A stretch of 64,000 bases of DNA, taken from the NCBI RefSeq assembly GCF_002197755.1, contig NZ_NHOT01000010.1, forward strand, positions 62,001-126,000. Direction: 5' to 3'. The notes under the pieces are model-generated. The model did no database searches, was not told the origin of the DNA, and worked only from the letters and a program-made list of their open reading frames with translations. Below, in pieces: positions 1 to 9,185 of this stretch (its first letter is position 1; each line of letters starts with the position of its first letter). The DNA is from Pedobacter sp. AJM. GTDB taxonomy: Bacteria; Bacteroidota; Bacteroidia; Sphingobacteriales; Sphingobacteriaceae. Both the position numbers and the translations under genes were made by a program.

Positions 1-1
1 C

Positions 2-1690
2 CGGATTGATGGCATGAAACGGGATACGGTTTGGCAAAATTTGAAACGCCTCGGACGTACAACCGATTATAACCATAACCTGAATGTGACCTATACTTTA
101 CCCATTGACAAAGTTCCTGGATTAAACTGGGTAACGGTAAAAACAAGATATGGCACAAACTTTAACTGGCAAACCGAACCTTTGTCTACCCTGCTGGATC
201 CAAATATAAATTTAGGCAATACGGTTCAGAACAGCAGAAATATTCAGGTTAACCCCGCGTTGAACCTGACTACCTTATATAACAAATTTGGTTTTATCAG
301 AAATGCCGGTAATAGCGAAGAAACCGGCAATAAACTAAAGAATTTCTTTATCAACTTATTAACCAGCGTAAAAAATGTCAATGCCAATTATGTGCAGACA
401 AAAGGAATCTTTTTACCAGGTTATTTACCAACGACTAAATATTTTGGTATAGATAATGTGACCGGAGCACCGGGTTTAGGTTTCGCATTTGGCAGTCAGA
501 GAGACATCAGGGATATGGCACTTAACAACGGATGGTTAACAACCGATACGCTGCAGACACAGTTATACGTTAATACACTTCGCGAAGACTTACAATTTAC
601 CGGGCAAATTGAGCCGATCAGAGATTTGAGGATTACCATCAGGGCAAATAAATCGCAAACCAGGAACTTCTCCTCTAACTACAGGTATGTGGCCAGTGTA
701 TCTTCATTTGAGAATTTAAGTGCCATCACTACCGGTGATTATAGTATATCCTACATTGCTTTAGGTACCGCATTTAAAGAAAAAAACTCAAACGTTATTT
801 CCACGCTGTTTAACCAGTTTATGTCTAACCGGATTCTGATTTCAAGAAGGTTAGGCGCACAGAATCCCAACTCTTCAGGTCAGACTGGTGGTTATGCAGA
901 TGGTTATGGTAAAGAAAGTCAGGATGTGATGATCTCCGCGTTTCTGGCGGCTTATTCTGGAAAAGATCCAGGTAAAATGAGCATGAATTCTTTTCCGCGG
1001 ATTCCACTTCCAAACTGGACGTTAACATACAATGGATTAACAAAAATTGCTTTCATTGCTGATCGTTTCACATCCATTGATCTCCGACATGGTTATCGCT
1101 CAGCATACAACATTAATGGTTATAATTCATTGTTAAGGTACAGGGAAAGTAACGGGTTCTCGGTTAACCGGGATGTAAATAACAATTTTTTACCTGAGTT
1201 TCAGTTCGCGCAGGTAACCGTATCAGAATATTTTTCTCCATTAATTGGTGTAGATACCCGGTTTAAAAATAACCTGAGTGCCACTTTTGAATTAAACCGG
1301 TCACGACTGTTAGGCTTGAGTCTGGCCAATAGCCAGCTTGCGCAGTTATCAGAAAACAATGTGGTTTTAGGAATGGGCTACAGAACAAATAAATTCAGGT
1401 TTCCTTTTGGCTGGTTTAAAAGTTTAAAAATGGATAACAATATGGATTTTAAACTGGATGTAGCCATTCGTGATAATAAAACAGTAATTTACAGGGCTGA
1501 TGTGGAAGAAGCTGAAATTTCCTCAGGTGCTAAAAACATTACTTTAAGACCAAGTGTTGATTATGTGTTGAATCAGAAATTTAATGTGAAGCTGTTTTAT
1601 GATTCAAACATTACCAAACCATATACTTCGCAAACGTTTAATACTTCTTTCAGTAATTTTGGTTTTAGTTTGAGGTTTACATTAAATTAA
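2..1690 (+). CDS. sprA: SprA/Sov C-terminal part, type IX secretion translocon (cut by window edge)
   Basis: C-terminal ~563 residues of SprA, the very large outer-membrane barrel through which the type IX secretion system exports cargo in Bacteroidota. The frame is open to the first bases of the window, so the real start lies outside and the Met codon at base 14 is not a start. The visible part is rich in Asn, Thr and aromatic residues with alternating strands, as expected for a barrel, and ends in a strand-like FSLRFTLN. Whole family members exceed 2000 residues. The gcvH and VanZ-like genes directly behind it match an arrangement known behind sprA in other Bacteroidota, which supports the call. 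Confidence 0.88.
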   Translation, partial: RIDGMKRDTVWQNLKRLGRTTDYNHNLNVTYTLPIDKVPGLNWVTVKTRYGTNFNWQTEPLSTLLDPNINLGNTVQNSRNIQVNPALNLTTLYNKFGFIRNAGNSEETGNKLKNFFINLLTSVKNVNANYVQTKGIFLPGYLPTTKYFGIDNVTGAPGLGFAFGSQRDIRDMALNNGWLTTDTLQTQLYVNTLREDLQFTGQIEPIRDLRITIRANKSQTRNFSSNYRYVASVSSFENLSAITTGDYSISYIALGTAFKEKNSNVISTLFNQFMSNRILISRRLGAQNPNSSGQTGGYADGYGKESQDVMISAFLAAYSGKDPGKMSMNSFPRIPLPNWTLTYNGLTKIAFIADRFTSIDLRHGYRSAYNINGYNSLLRYRESNGFSVNRDVNNNFLPEFQFAQVTVSEYFSPLIGVDTRFKNNLSATFELNRSRLLGLSLANSQLAQLSENNVVLGMGYRTNKFRFPFGWFKSLKMDNNMDFKLDVAIRDNKTVIYRADVEEAEISSGAKNITLRPSVDYVLNQKFNVKLFYDSNITKPYTSQTFNTSFSNFGFSLRFTLN

Positions 1691-1739
1691 ATTCATCGGG
1701 AGAATCTTAATTATCGCTTCAACATTCCAACATAATATT

Positions 1740-1747
1740 TAACTTTG
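1740..1747 (+). promoter_or_regulatory. Bacteroidota-type -7 element before gcvH
   Basis: TAACTTTG fits TAnnTTTG exactly and lies 19 bases before the gcvH ATG, giving a leader of only about a dozen bases. No clear TTTG sits at the usual -33 distance, so this is a half-supported promoter. Confidence 0.5.
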
Positions 1748-1766
1748 CCAAATAAATTAAAAATAC

Positions 1767-2147
1767 ATGAATTTTCCATCAGAATTAAAATACACTAAAG
1801 ACCACGAGTGGGTTAAGGTTGAAGGTAACGAAGCTTACATCGGTATTACAGATTTCGCGCAACGTGAATTGGGTGATATCGTTTATGTTGACATTAACTC
1901 AGTAGGCGACGAAGTGGCAAAAGAAGAAGTTTTTGGCACAGTTGAAGCTGTAAAAACAGTTTCTGATTTATTTATGCCCGTAACAGGTACTGTATTGGAA
2001 ATCAATTCAGAATTGAATGATAACCCGGAACTGGTAAATTCTGATCCTTATGGAAAAGGCTGGATGGTGAAAGTATCATTATCTGAAGTTGCTGAAATTG
2101 AAGATTTATTAACTGCAGAAGCCTACCAGGCATTGGTTGGCGCTTAA
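1767..2147 (+). CDS. gcvH: Glycine cleavage system H protein
   Basis: Lipoyl carrier protein of the glycine cleavage complex: it shuttles the aminomethyl group between the P and T proteins in the cytoplasm. At 126 residues it has the usual family length. The lipoylation site is visible as Lys63 in the motif VEAVKTVSD, preceded by the hammerhead strands (EAYIGITDFAQRELGDIVYV region, residues 22-41). No gcvP or gcvT lies nearby; its neighbours are sprA and a VanZ-like gene, so its position is syntenic and not functional. The ATG start fits the family N-terminus (MNFPSELKYTKDHEW). Confidence 0.97.
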   Translation: MNFPSELKYTKDHEWVKVEGNEAYIGITDFAQRELGDIVYVDINSVGDEVAKEEVFGTVEAVKTVSDLFMPVTGTVLEINSELNDNPELVNSDPYGKGWMVKVSLSEVAEIEDLLTAEAYQALVGA

Positions 2148-2158
2148 TTTATACTATT

Positions 2159-2557
2159 TTGTACAAAGCACTGAAGCAGCAAAAATGGGCCATATTCTGG
2201 ACACTGATCGTTTTAGTGCTTTGTAATATCAGGTTGCCGCATACGGAGGGTGATGGATTCTTTTTCGAAGGTTTCGATAAGATGACGCATCTTGGTTTTT
2301 TCTTTGTCCTGACAGTTTTCCTATTTTATGGAAAGATAAAATATCAGCACAGTTACGGCTTCAGAACGTTAACCATTTTTAAAATCCTGCTTATTAACTT
2401 CATTATTGGTGGAAGTATTGAGTTATTACAATGGAAGGTTTTCACTTACCGCTCTGCAGAATGGTGGGACCTGGGCTGTGATATGTTGGGTGCCTGTATG
2501 GCCGTTTTTAGTTATATATTGCTTCATAAACTGAATTTCGATGAAAAAGATAATTAG
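2159..2557 (+). CDS. VanZ-like integral membrane protein
   Basis: Small membrane protein of the VanZ-like family. Four hydrophobic segments are visible at about residues 10-26, 43-58, 75-93 and 104-124. The family-type polar motifs are present: DKMTH (40-44), SIELLQ (86-91) and WDLGCDMLG (103-111). VanZ proteins were named from a teicoplanin-resistance gene, but most relatives have no assigned role. The start is TTG at 2159, 11 bases after gcvH ends; no better ATG exists upstream of the first membrane segment. It overlaps the next small gene by 17 bases, so the two are probably co-transcribed with gcvH. Confidence 0.8.
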   Translation: MYKALKQQKWAIFWTLIVLVLCNIRLPHTEGDGFFFEGFDKMTHLGFFFVLTVFLFYGKIKYQHSYGFRTLTIFKILLINFIIGGSIELLQWKVFTYRSAEWWDLGCDMLGACMAVFSYILLHKLNFDEKDN

Positions 2558-2663
2558 TTCAGTGGTTATAATTGCAACTTTATGTTTAAGTGGCTGTAGT
2601 ATCTTTAAAAAAGATTGTAACTGCCCGAAAGTCTATTACCAAAGTTATCCTCCAAACAGGTAA
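2541..2663 (+). CDS. 40-residue predicted lipoprotein
   Basis: Short gene that starts inside the end of the VanZ-like gene in another frame. It reads as a lipoprotein: MKK start, hydrophobic stretch, and a lipobox LSGC with Cys19 as the lipidated residue. The mature part is only 22 residues and holds two more Cys (26 and 28) and a Tyr/Pro-rich tail (YYQSYPPNR). It ends 26 bases before a hairpin terminator, as a last gene of the gcvH-VanZ transcript would. I do not recognise a function; conservation in sprA-gcvH-vanZ loci of relatives would show whether it is real. Confidence 0.6.
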   Translation: MKKIISSVVIIATLCLSGCSIFKKDCNCPKVYYQSYPPNR

Positions 2664-2688
2664 TAAATATCAACTCCTCCTTTTTATG

Positions 2689-2714
2689 AATACAGCTGAT
2701 TCTTTTGCTGTATT
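2689..2714 (+). terminator. Hairpin terminator after the gcvH-VanZ-lipoprotein unit
   Basis: 8-bp stem AATACAGC/GCTGTATT with a 10-base loop, followed by TAAAAT. It lies 26 bases after the small lipoprotein stop codon. Confidence 0.6.
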
Positions 2715-2809
2715 TAAAATGTTACCAATCTTTTAGCGTTCCGCAACAAACCTTTAAGCATCTGGCTAGTCTGATTGCTTAGTTTTATACATATAATCTA
2801 AATTTATTA

Positions 2810-5629
2810 ATGAAAAGAAACGTTCAGAGGGCAATCTTCGTAGTGCTTATTTTTTGCGGTTATCTGGCTCAGGCTCAGAATCCTGGCTCAATAAGTGGAA
2901 AAGTCATTAATGCCAAAGATAAACAGCCTGTTGATTTTGCCACCATTGCTGTTAGAAACCTAAAAGACTCTGTAGTTGTTGCATCAGGGCAAACGGCACC
3001 TGACGGATCTTTCAATTTCAAAGCCATCGCGCCAGGAAAATACAGAATTTATGCGGCCTTTTTAGGCTTAAAAACAGCCACCAAAGATGTTGAGGTAGCG
3101 AAAGCGGCGGTAAATGCGGGAGATATTGCCATGACTGATGATGGTGTAGACCTTAATACGGTTAATGTAACGGCAAGCATTCCGGTAGTGGTAAAAACAG
3201 ATACACTTGAATTTGATGCAAAATCGATTAAAGTTCGTGAAAATGCCGTCGTTGAAGATGTAATCAAAAAACTTCCTGGTGTGGAAGTGGCAAAAGATGG
3301 CAGTATTAAGGCCCAGGGTGAAACAGTTACGAAGGTAAAAGTAGACGGAAAAGAATTTTTTGGTTCAGATCCTTTACTGGCAACCAAAAATTTACCAGCA
3401 GATATGGTTGATAAAATTCAGGTAATTGATGAGTTATCTGAGCAATCACAATTTTCCGGTGTGGATGATGGTACACGGACTAAAATCTTAAACATCACCA
3501 CCAAAGCGGGGATGAAAAAGGGATATTTCGGGAATAGTACAGTTGGATATGGCACCCAGGATCGGTATGATGCCAGTATCAATGTCAATAAGTTTGATAA
3601 TGACCAGCAATTTAGTGTAATTGGTCAGTTCAATAATGTAAATAAGCAGAATTTTGGACAGGGTAATGGTGTTGGAAACGGTTTCGGTGGCGGAGGTCGG
3701 GGTAATTTTGGCGGTGGTGGAAGTGGTGCAGGCAGCGGTGGTATTACCAATACGAATGCCGGCGGATTAAACTTTGCAGATACCTACAAAGATGGAACCC
3801 AGATTCAGGGCAGCTACTTTTTTAACCGCTCTGATGTATCTAATCAGCAGCAAAGCTTTACCCAGAATTTATTAGGCAATCGTGTTACTACCGTTTCAAA
3901 TAATGCTGATAACAATACAGACCGCATCAATCACCGGTTTAATTTTATGATCGATACGAAACTGGATTCATCTACAACGATTAAAATTCAACCTAATGTT
4001 TCTTATACCGAAAGTGATGCCACAAACCTGAGTAAATATCAAAGGAATTTAATCGAATCTCAAACAATAGGTTCGCAACGGTACATTAGCAATAGTTCTT
4101 CGCCAAATATAACCAATAACTTATTGGTGAGAAAAAAGTTTAAAAGACGGGGAAGAACTTTATCACTAAATGTTAATACCTCGATCAATAACAACGATGC
4201 CGATAACTATAATTATATCTCCGAAGATAATACAATCAATAATAGAGACACATCAACAGTTACGGATCAGTTGAATAAAGTAAATACCAATTCCATTAAT
4301 AACACCTCCAGGCTGGTTTATACTGAGCCATTATCCAAAACCACAAGTCTGGAATTTAATTATCAGAATGGATATAGCCATGATAATCAAGGCCGGCAGG
4401 TATTGGATTTTAATTCAGCCAGCGGTCAGTATGATTTGGTTAATGTTGATTATACCAATACCTATGAAAATCAGACTTTAACCAATGCGGGAGGCATCAG
4501 CTTCACCACCAATGAAAAAAAATATAACTGGAATATTGGTTTAGCCGCACAACAAACCAATCGTATAAACACCAATCTGACCACTGGACTGGTACGTACC
4601 CAGAATTTTATTAATCTTACCCCATCTGCAAACTTCAGGTATAATTTCAGTAACTCCAGAAGATTAAATATACGCTACAGAGGAAATACGCAACAGCCAA
4701 GTATCAGCCAGATCCAGCCAATTCCGGATAACACCAATACACAAAGTGTTTTTATAGGTAATCCTACCTTAAAACCTTCCTTTAACAATAGTTTAAATAT
4801 CAATTACAATAATTTTGATATTGCGAAGGGCAGGATGTTTTTTGCTTTCCTGAGTTTAAGTCAGACATTTAATGCCATTGGTAACAGCAGCCAGTTGGTT
4901 ACTGATAGTACCGACAGAGACTATGGAAAAATCAGGACCACCTACGTAAATGTAGATGGGGTTTATTCCGGAAATGGTAGTGTTAATGTTGGTATTCCGC
5001 TGTTACCGGAAAGAAAACTTACTTTAAACGCATCTTTAAATGCAAATTATAGCCGTAATGTGAACTTCACAACTGGCAATGATAATCCCAATGATTTGGT
5101 CAGAAACATTACCAATACCATCGGCATAACCAACCGGTATAATTTTGTGACCAATTTTGATAAGTTTGATTTAACCGGCGGCATTTCCGGAACCTATAAC
5201 CGGGCAACGTATTCTGCTCAGCCCAATGCCAATACTAATTTTTATACCTTGAATCCAAGTTTCGATATCAGCTACGTTTTTCCGGGTAACATCCGTTTAG
5301 CTGTTGATCTGGATTATATTAAGAATACCGGAAGGGGAGAGGGCTATAATACACAGTTTACATTAGTCAATTCTTATATCAGCCGCCAGTTTTTCAAAAA
5401 CAGGGGGACATTCAAAATTGCAGTGAATGATGCGTTTAACCAAAATCAGGGCATTAGCAGAACAGCTACAAATAATACCATTACCGATTTAAATTATAAT
5501 GTATTAAAGCGATATTACATGTTCTCGTTCACCTACTCTTTAACCCGAATAGGCGGAAGAAATATGAGTGGTGATACGCCGCAAATGCCAACACCGGGGC
5601 AGGGTGGCGGACAGCGTTTCAGGATGTGA
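2810..5629 (+). CDS. Outer-membrane beta-barrel protein with carboxypeptidase-regulatory-like and plug domains
   Basis: 939-residue outer-membrane protein of the TonB-receptor-like superfamily. Signal peptide at residues 1-22 (ending LAQAQ), then a CarboxypepD_reg-like beta-sandwich (about 27-110), a plug-like region (about 125-225, with KVDGKEFFGSDP) and a C-terminal barrel of the OMP_b-brl_3 type. A Gly/Asn-rich low-complexity linker occupies about residues 283-312. The C-terminus is a Gly-rich tail ending RFRM, not a classical barrel signal. Such proteins bind or import unknown ligands. It stands alone with a terminator on each side and has no SusD partner, so no substrate can be inferred. 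Confidence 0.85.
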   Translation: MKRNVQRAIFVVLIFCGYLAQAQNPGSISGKVINAKDKQPVDFATIAVRNLKDSVVVASGQTAPDGSFNFKAIAPGKYRIYAAFLGLKTATKDVEVAKAAVNAGDIAMTDDGVDLNTVNVTASIPVVVKTDTLEFDAKSIKVRENAVVEDVIKKLPGVEVAKDGSIKAQGETVTKVKVDGKEFFGSDPLLATKNLPADMVDKIQVIDELSEQSQFSGVDDGTRTKILNITTKAGMKKGYFGNSTVGYGTQDRYDASINVNKFDNDQQFSVIGQFNNVNKQNFGQGNGVGNGFGGGGRGNFGGGGSGAGSGGITNTNAGGLNFADTYKDGTQIQGSYFFNRSDVSNQQQSFTQNLLGNRVTTVSNNADNNTDRINHRFNFMIDTKLDSSTTIKIQPNVSYTESDATNLSKYQRNLIESQTIGSQRYISNSSSPNITNNLLVRKKFKRRGRTLSLNVNTSINNNDADNYNYISEDNTINNRDTSTVTDQLNKVNTNSINNTSRLVYTEPLSKTTSLEFNYQNGYSHDNQGRQVLDFNSASGQYDLVNVDYTNTYENQTLTNAGGISFTTNEKKYNWNIGLAAQQTNRINTNLTTGLVRTQNFINLTPSANFRYNFSNSRRLNIRYRGNTQQPSISQIQPIPDNTNTQSVFIGNPTLKPSFNNSLNINYNNFDIAKGRMFFAFLSLSQTFNAIGNSSQLVTDSTDRDYGKIRTTYVNVDGVYSGNGSVNVGIPLLPERKLTLNASLNANYSRNVNFTTGNDNPNDLVRNITNTIGITNRYNFVTNFDKFDLTGGISGTYNRATYSAQPNANTNFYTLNPSFDISYVFPGNIRLAVDLDYIKNTGRGEGYNTQFTLVNSYISRQFFKNRGTFKIAVNDAFNQNQGISRTATNNTITDLNYNVLKRYYMFSFTYSLTRIGGRNMSGDTPQMPTPGQGGGQRFRM

Positions 5630-5648
5630 TAAAATAGAATGATATTAA

Positions 5649-5680
5649 ACAGAAGGCTCGTTAGAAAACGGGCCTTCTGT
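5649..5680 (+). terminator. Terminator after the outer-membrane barrel gene
   Basis: 14-bp near-perfect stem ACAGAAGGCTCGTT/AACGGGCCTTCTGT (one G-T pair) with an AGAA loop, 20 bases after the stop. The 3' side is only moderately T-rich. Confidence 0.75.
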
Positions 5681-5885
5681 GCTTATAGAATTTTGAAAAG
5701 ATAGATTAAGCCCCGGTTGAACAATAAATTAATCATTGATGAGTCATACCTGTTTAGGATAAAAATCTCTATTTGGAATAAATCTAAAGAAAGGCTAACT
5801 TGCGTGCAATTTAGCACATGAACCCAAAGCGATTGAATCATTATTTGATCATGGAGGTCCCGTCTGAGCATAAAATTAGATACAG

Positions 5886-6104
5886 ATGAAACTTTCAAAT
5901 TTAAAAGTTGGCGAAAAAGGAACAATCATTTCATTTACAGACCTTGATCTTTCTGTAAAACTGATGGAAATGGGCTGTTTGCCGGGGGAAGTAGTAGAGG
6001 TTGAACGTTTTGCCCCGCTTGGCGACCCAATGGCTATTCGTGTTGCTGGTTATCAGCTATGCTTGCGTAAAAGTGAAGCTGAAGTCATTGTCATCAATAA
6101 ATAA
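5886..6104 (+). CDS. feoA: FeoA, ferrous iron transport accessory protein
   Basis: 72-residue SH3-like cytoplasmic protein that assists FeoB in Fe(II) uptake. Recognisable features are the N-terminal MKLSNLKVGEKGTI, the LMEMGCLPGEVVEV turn typical of FeoA, and RVAGYQLCLRKSEAEVI at the end. It precedes feoB by six bases, so the pair is one operon. The 200 bases upstream hold no gene; I looked for an iron-regulator box there and found nothing convincing. Confidence 0.95.
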   Translation: MKLSNLKVGEKGTIISFTDLDLSVKLMEMGCLPGEVVEVERFAPLGDPMAIRVAGYQLCLRKSEAEVIVINK

Positions 6105-6110
6105 GCAGAT

Positions 6111-8219
6111 TTGGATATTAAAGTTGCGTTAGTTGGTAATCCCAATACAGGTAAATCTACTCTTTTTAATCGTTTAACTGGTTTAAATCAGAAAATAGGG
6201 AATTTTCCTGGAATAACTGTTGATAAAAAGACAGGTTTTATGAAACTGGAAACTGGTAAAGGGGCTGAAATTATCGATTTACCCGGAACCTATAGCCTGT
6301 ATCCAAAAAGCAGTGATGAAAGCATTGTGTTTCAGGTTTTAGCGGATTCAAAAAACAGTAGTTATCCTGATGTGATCGTATTGGTGGTTGATGCTTCCAA
6401 TCTTAAACGCAATATGCTTTTATATTCGCAGGTTGCCGATTTGGGAATCCCAATGGTACTGGCCTTAAACATGATTGATCTTTCTGAGAAACAAGGGATC
6501 AGGATTGATCTGGATAAACTTGCTGAAAAATTAGGTATTCAGGTGGTCTCTATTTCAGCCCGCAACAATGTAGGTATTGATCAACTAAAGTCTGCAATAA
6601 GTAATACAAATAAAATAGCTACTCAGTTTCAGGATGTTGATGTAAATAGTCTCGCACCAGCAGCAATCAATGCCATTAAATCGAAATTAAATTCGGATAA
6701 TGATTATTATGCACTACAGGTATTGCATCAGCATGAGTATCTCAATTTTTTCACACCAAAGGAACAGGAGGAAATTGAAGCGATAGAGCAATCACATCAT
6801 TTTGAATCGGCGAAAACCCAGGCCGCTGAAACCATTTTACGCTATAAAAATTTAAGTTTGATACTCGCTGATGTCGTAACAGACAACGATTCGGCTAAAA
6901 AATTTACATTGAGTGATAAGCTCGATTCTATTTTAACCCATAAAATCTGGGGCTTTGCTATATTTTTATTAATCCTCTTTGTTATTTTTAATGCCATTTT
7001 TGCCTGGTCATCTTATCCAATGCAATGGATTGAGGCAGGCTTTGGTTTTATAACAGATACAGGTCATGAATATTTACCAGCAGGTATGCTTACTAATCTG
7101 GTATTAGATGGTATTGTTGCCGGGTTGGGTGGAATTTTTGTATTTATCCCTCAAATAGCCATCTTATTTGCCTTTATATCTATTTTAGAAGATACCGGCT
7201 ATATGGCAAGGGTTACTTTTATGATGGATAAGATCATGAGTAAAGTGGGATTAAATGGTAAATCTGTTGTACCCATGATTGGCGGTCTGGCTTGCGCAGT
7301 GCCTTCCATCATGGCTGCCCGGAATATTGAAAACTGGAAAGACCGAATGATCACCATCATGGTCACGCCATTGGTAAGTTGTTCAGCAAGGCTTCCGGTT
7401 TATATCTTAATTATTTCTTTAATTATCCCATCAAAAAATATATTAGGCATTTTTAACCTGCAGGGATTGACCTTAATGGTGATGTATTTGGTAGGTGTAA
7501 TTGCAGCAGTACTGGTGGCCTGGATCATGAAGTTTTTGATCAAAACCAAAGAAAGGGCTTACTTCATTATGGAACTGCCTGTTTACCGAATGCCACGGTG
7601 GAAAAACGTGCTTTATACCATGTACGAAAAATCTAAAACTTTTGTTTTTGAGGCTGGTAAGGTAATCATTGCCATTTCTATTATTCTGTGGGTAATGGCC
7701 ACCTTTGGACCAGGAAACCGCTTTGACCGCATTGATCAGAAATATGCATCGGCACTTGCTGATACAACAAGAGATAGCAAACATATCGAAACACTGATCG
7801 CAACAGAAAAGCTGGAAAACTCCTATGTTGGCATCTTAGGACATTGGATTGAACCTGCTATTCGTCCACTGGGTTATGATTGGAAAATAGGCATAGGTCT
7901 GATCACATCATTCGCTGCAAGAGAGGCTTTTGTGGGTACAATGGCAACCATTTATAGTGTTGATGGGGGAGATGAAGATACTTCAACCATTAGAGCAAGG
8001 ATGTCTTCATCGGTAAACAGCCGTACAGGTTTGCCTGTATATACTTTTGCTACTGGTATTTCGTTGATGTTGTTTTATGCCTTTGCCATGCAGTGCATGA
8101 GTACTGTAGCTATCGTTTACCGGGAAACGAAAGGCTGGAAATGGCCTGTCATTCAACTGGTTTATATGACCGCTATGGCCTACTTTGCTGCGCTTATTGC
8201 CTATCAGTTACTGAAATAG
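6111..8219 (+). CDS. feoB: FeoB, GTP-driven ferrous iron transporter
   Basis: 702-residue inner-membrane Fe(II) transporter. The N-terminal G domain shows G1 GNPNTGKS (9-16), G3 DLPGTYSL (56-63) and a G4 NMID motif. The membrane part carries the two gate regions, one with FIPQIAILF and EDTGYMARV, the other with GLACAVPSIMAARNIE and PLVSCSARLPVY. The start is TTG at 6111; the G1 motif begins nine residues in, so a later start would damage the domain. Length is normal for the family. It forms an operon with feoA. Confidence 0.97.
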   Translation: MDIKVALVGNPNTGKSTLFNRLTGLNQKIGNFPGITVDKKTGFMKLETGKGAEIIDLPGTYSLYPKSSDESIVFQVLADSKNSSYPDVIVLVVDASNLKRNMLLYSQVADLGIPMVLALNMIDLSEKQGIRIDLDKLAEKLGIQVVSISARNNVGIDQLKSAISNTNKIATQFQDVDVNSLAPAAINAIKSKLNSDNDYYALQVLHQHEYLNFFTPKEQEEIEAIEQSHHFESAKTQAAETILRYKNLSLILADVVTDNDSAKKFTLSDKLDSILTHKIWGFAIFLLILFVIFNAIFAWSSYPMQWIEAGFGFITDTGHEYLPAGMLTNLVLDGIVAGLGGIFVFIPQIAILFAFISILEDTGYMARVTFMMDKIMSKVGLNGKSVVPMIGGLACAVPSIMAARNIENWKDRMITIMVTPLVSCSARLPVYILIISLIIPSKNILGIFNLQGLTLMVMYLVGVIAAVLVAWIMKFLIKTKERAYFIMELPVYRMPRWKNVLYTMYEKSKTFVFEAGKVIIAISIILWVMATFGPGNRFDRIDQKYASALADTTRDSKHIETLIATEKLENSYVGILGHWIEPAIRPLGYDWKIGIGLITSFAAREAFVGTMATIYSVDGGDEDTSTIRARMSSSVNSRTGLPVYTFATGISLMLFYAFAMQCMSTVAIVYRETKGWKWPVIQLVYMTAMAYFAALIAYQLLK

Positions 8220-8368
8220 GAAATTGGTATAAAGACTAATGGCGATTACCTGGATACTTCAGGCTACGACCTCACGATATTTAATGAATTGTATTATTAA
8301 CTTTCAACCTGCAACATAGGACAATGGGCTGGAGACTTCCGGCTAAAGACTCCAGACTCTTTACTAAG
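8220..8368. repeat. Gene-free spacer with degenerate GACT-type words
   Basis: 149 bases between convergent feoB and the Lrp-type gene. The right half repeats words such as GGAGACTTCC and AAGACTCCAGACTC, resembling the arrays at 9117 and 33617 but less regular. No terminator with a clean T-run was found. Confidence 0.4.
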
Positions 8369-8845
8369 CTATCCCAGTTCAATCTGCCTTTTAATACTCT
8401 CTTCCAGTGAAATCAATGTCTCTGTGCGCTGAATACCATTAACAGCCTGGATTTCTTCATTCAGTACATGACGCAAGTGATTAGTGTCTCTGCAGATAAT
8501 TTTCGCAAACATACTATATGCCCCAGTGGTGTAATGAAGTTCTACCACTTCTTTTATTTTGCTTAATTGTGCCACAGCATCTTTATATTGAATCCCTTTT
8601 TCCAGGTAAATACCTAAAAAGGCACAGATATCATAGCCGGCTTTTTGGGGATCGATAATCAGGTGTGAGCCTTTAATAATCCCCATTTCCTGTAATTTCT
8701 TCATTCTGACGTGTATGGTGCCGCCCGAAACAATCAAATCTTTTGCAATTTCAGTATATGGTTTCGTAGCATCCTGCATCAGTTGTTTCAATATATCAAT
8801 ATCGAGGTTGTCAATTTCTAAATTGGAATTGTCTTTTTTAAGCAT
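8369..8845 (-). CDS. Lrp/AsnC family transcriptional regulator
   Basis: 158-residue regulator of the feast/famine family. The N-terminal winged helix-turn-helix spans about residues 12-60 (IDILKQLMQDATKPYTEIAK, then VSGGTIHVRMKKLQEMGII), followed by an RAM effector-binding domain (about 68-150) with GAYSMFAKIICRDT. Such proteins respond to amino acids or related small molecules and often control their own gene. It is divergent from the tRNA-like pair at 9.0 kb; the shared 156-base spacer is very AT-rich. The target genes cannot be told from the sequence. Confidence 0.92.
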   Translation of the reverse strand: MLKKDNSNLEIDNLDIDILKQLMQDATKPYTEIAKDLIVSGGTIHVRMKKLQEMGIIKGSHLIIDPQKAGYDICAFLGIYLEKGIQYKDAVAQLSKIKEVVELHYTTGAYSMFAKIICRDTNHLRHVLNEEIQAVNGIQRTETLISLEESIKRQIELG

Positions 8846-8918
8846 ATTTTTGAATTTTGATAAGCGAATTTACAAATATTTATCAATATTATAAAAATAA
8901 AATTAAATGTTTAAAATA

Positions 8919-8950
8919 TTTGTAAGGTATTGCTGCTTCCATTACATTTG
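8919..8950 (+). promoter_or_regulatory. Promoter of the tRNA-like gene pair
   Basis: TTTG at 8919-8922, a 20-base spacer and TACATTTG at 8943-8950 match the Bacteroidota housekeeping promoter in every conserved base, with a spacer one longer than the usual 19. Transcription would start about 40-45 bases before the first tRNA-like gene. Confidence 0.75.
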
Positions 8951-9001
8951 TATCAAGCAATTAACAAAAAGGAACGTTCTTTAAAGCATTGCTAAACATA
9001 C

Positions 9002-9111
9002 TGTAGGGTGGTGAAACAGGCAGACACACCTCCTTGTCTCGGTGGCGGAGAATAATGGGAATACCAGCAATGGCTAACCACTCCTTGAAGGTTCGATTCC
9101 TTCCCCTACAG
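9002..9111 (+). tRNA. Unusual class II tRNA-like gene, copy 1, anticodon GTC
   Basis: A full cloverleaf can be drawn. Acceptor TGTAGGG/CCCTACA (9002-9008/9104-9110) with G73 at 9111; leucine-type D arm GTG-11 bases-CAC; anticodon stem CCTCC/GGTGG with a central T-T mismatch; loop TTGTCTC giving anticodon GTC (9036-9038); T arm GAAGG-TTCGATT-CCTTC (9087-9103). The variable region is about 41 bases with stem GGAG/CTCC (9047-9050/9081-9084) and an inner CCA-GCAA-TGG hairpin. CCA is not encoded. The body is leucine-like while anticodon, C38, G73, G10 and G2-C71 are aspartate identity bases. Base 37 is T, where tRNAs normally have a purine. It may be a specialised tRNA or a tRNA-derived RNA. Confidence 0.7.
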
Positions 9112-9116
9112 CGGCT

Positions 9117-9182
9117 TAGTTCTAAGTCAAGAGTCCATAGTCTTTAGTAGACTTACGACTGTAGACTTTGGACTAAGGACTA
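9117..9182. repeat. Mirrored GACT-word array between the two tRNA-like genes
   Basis: The left half repeats AGTC-type words (AAGTCAAGAGTCCATAGTC) and the right half their reverse complement (GACTGTAGACTTTGGACT). The whole therefore folds as a long imperfect hairpin that separates the two tRNA-like genes. The same design occurs at 18.4, 30.6, 33.6 and 57.6 kb. Confidence 0.6.
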
Positions 9183-9185
9183 AAA

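Noticed and set aside
5720..5885. Iron-regulator (Fur/DtxR) box upstream of feoAB
   Set aside because: TTTGGAATAAATCTAAA is only a weak imperfect palindrome in AT-rich DNA and does not match a known box well.
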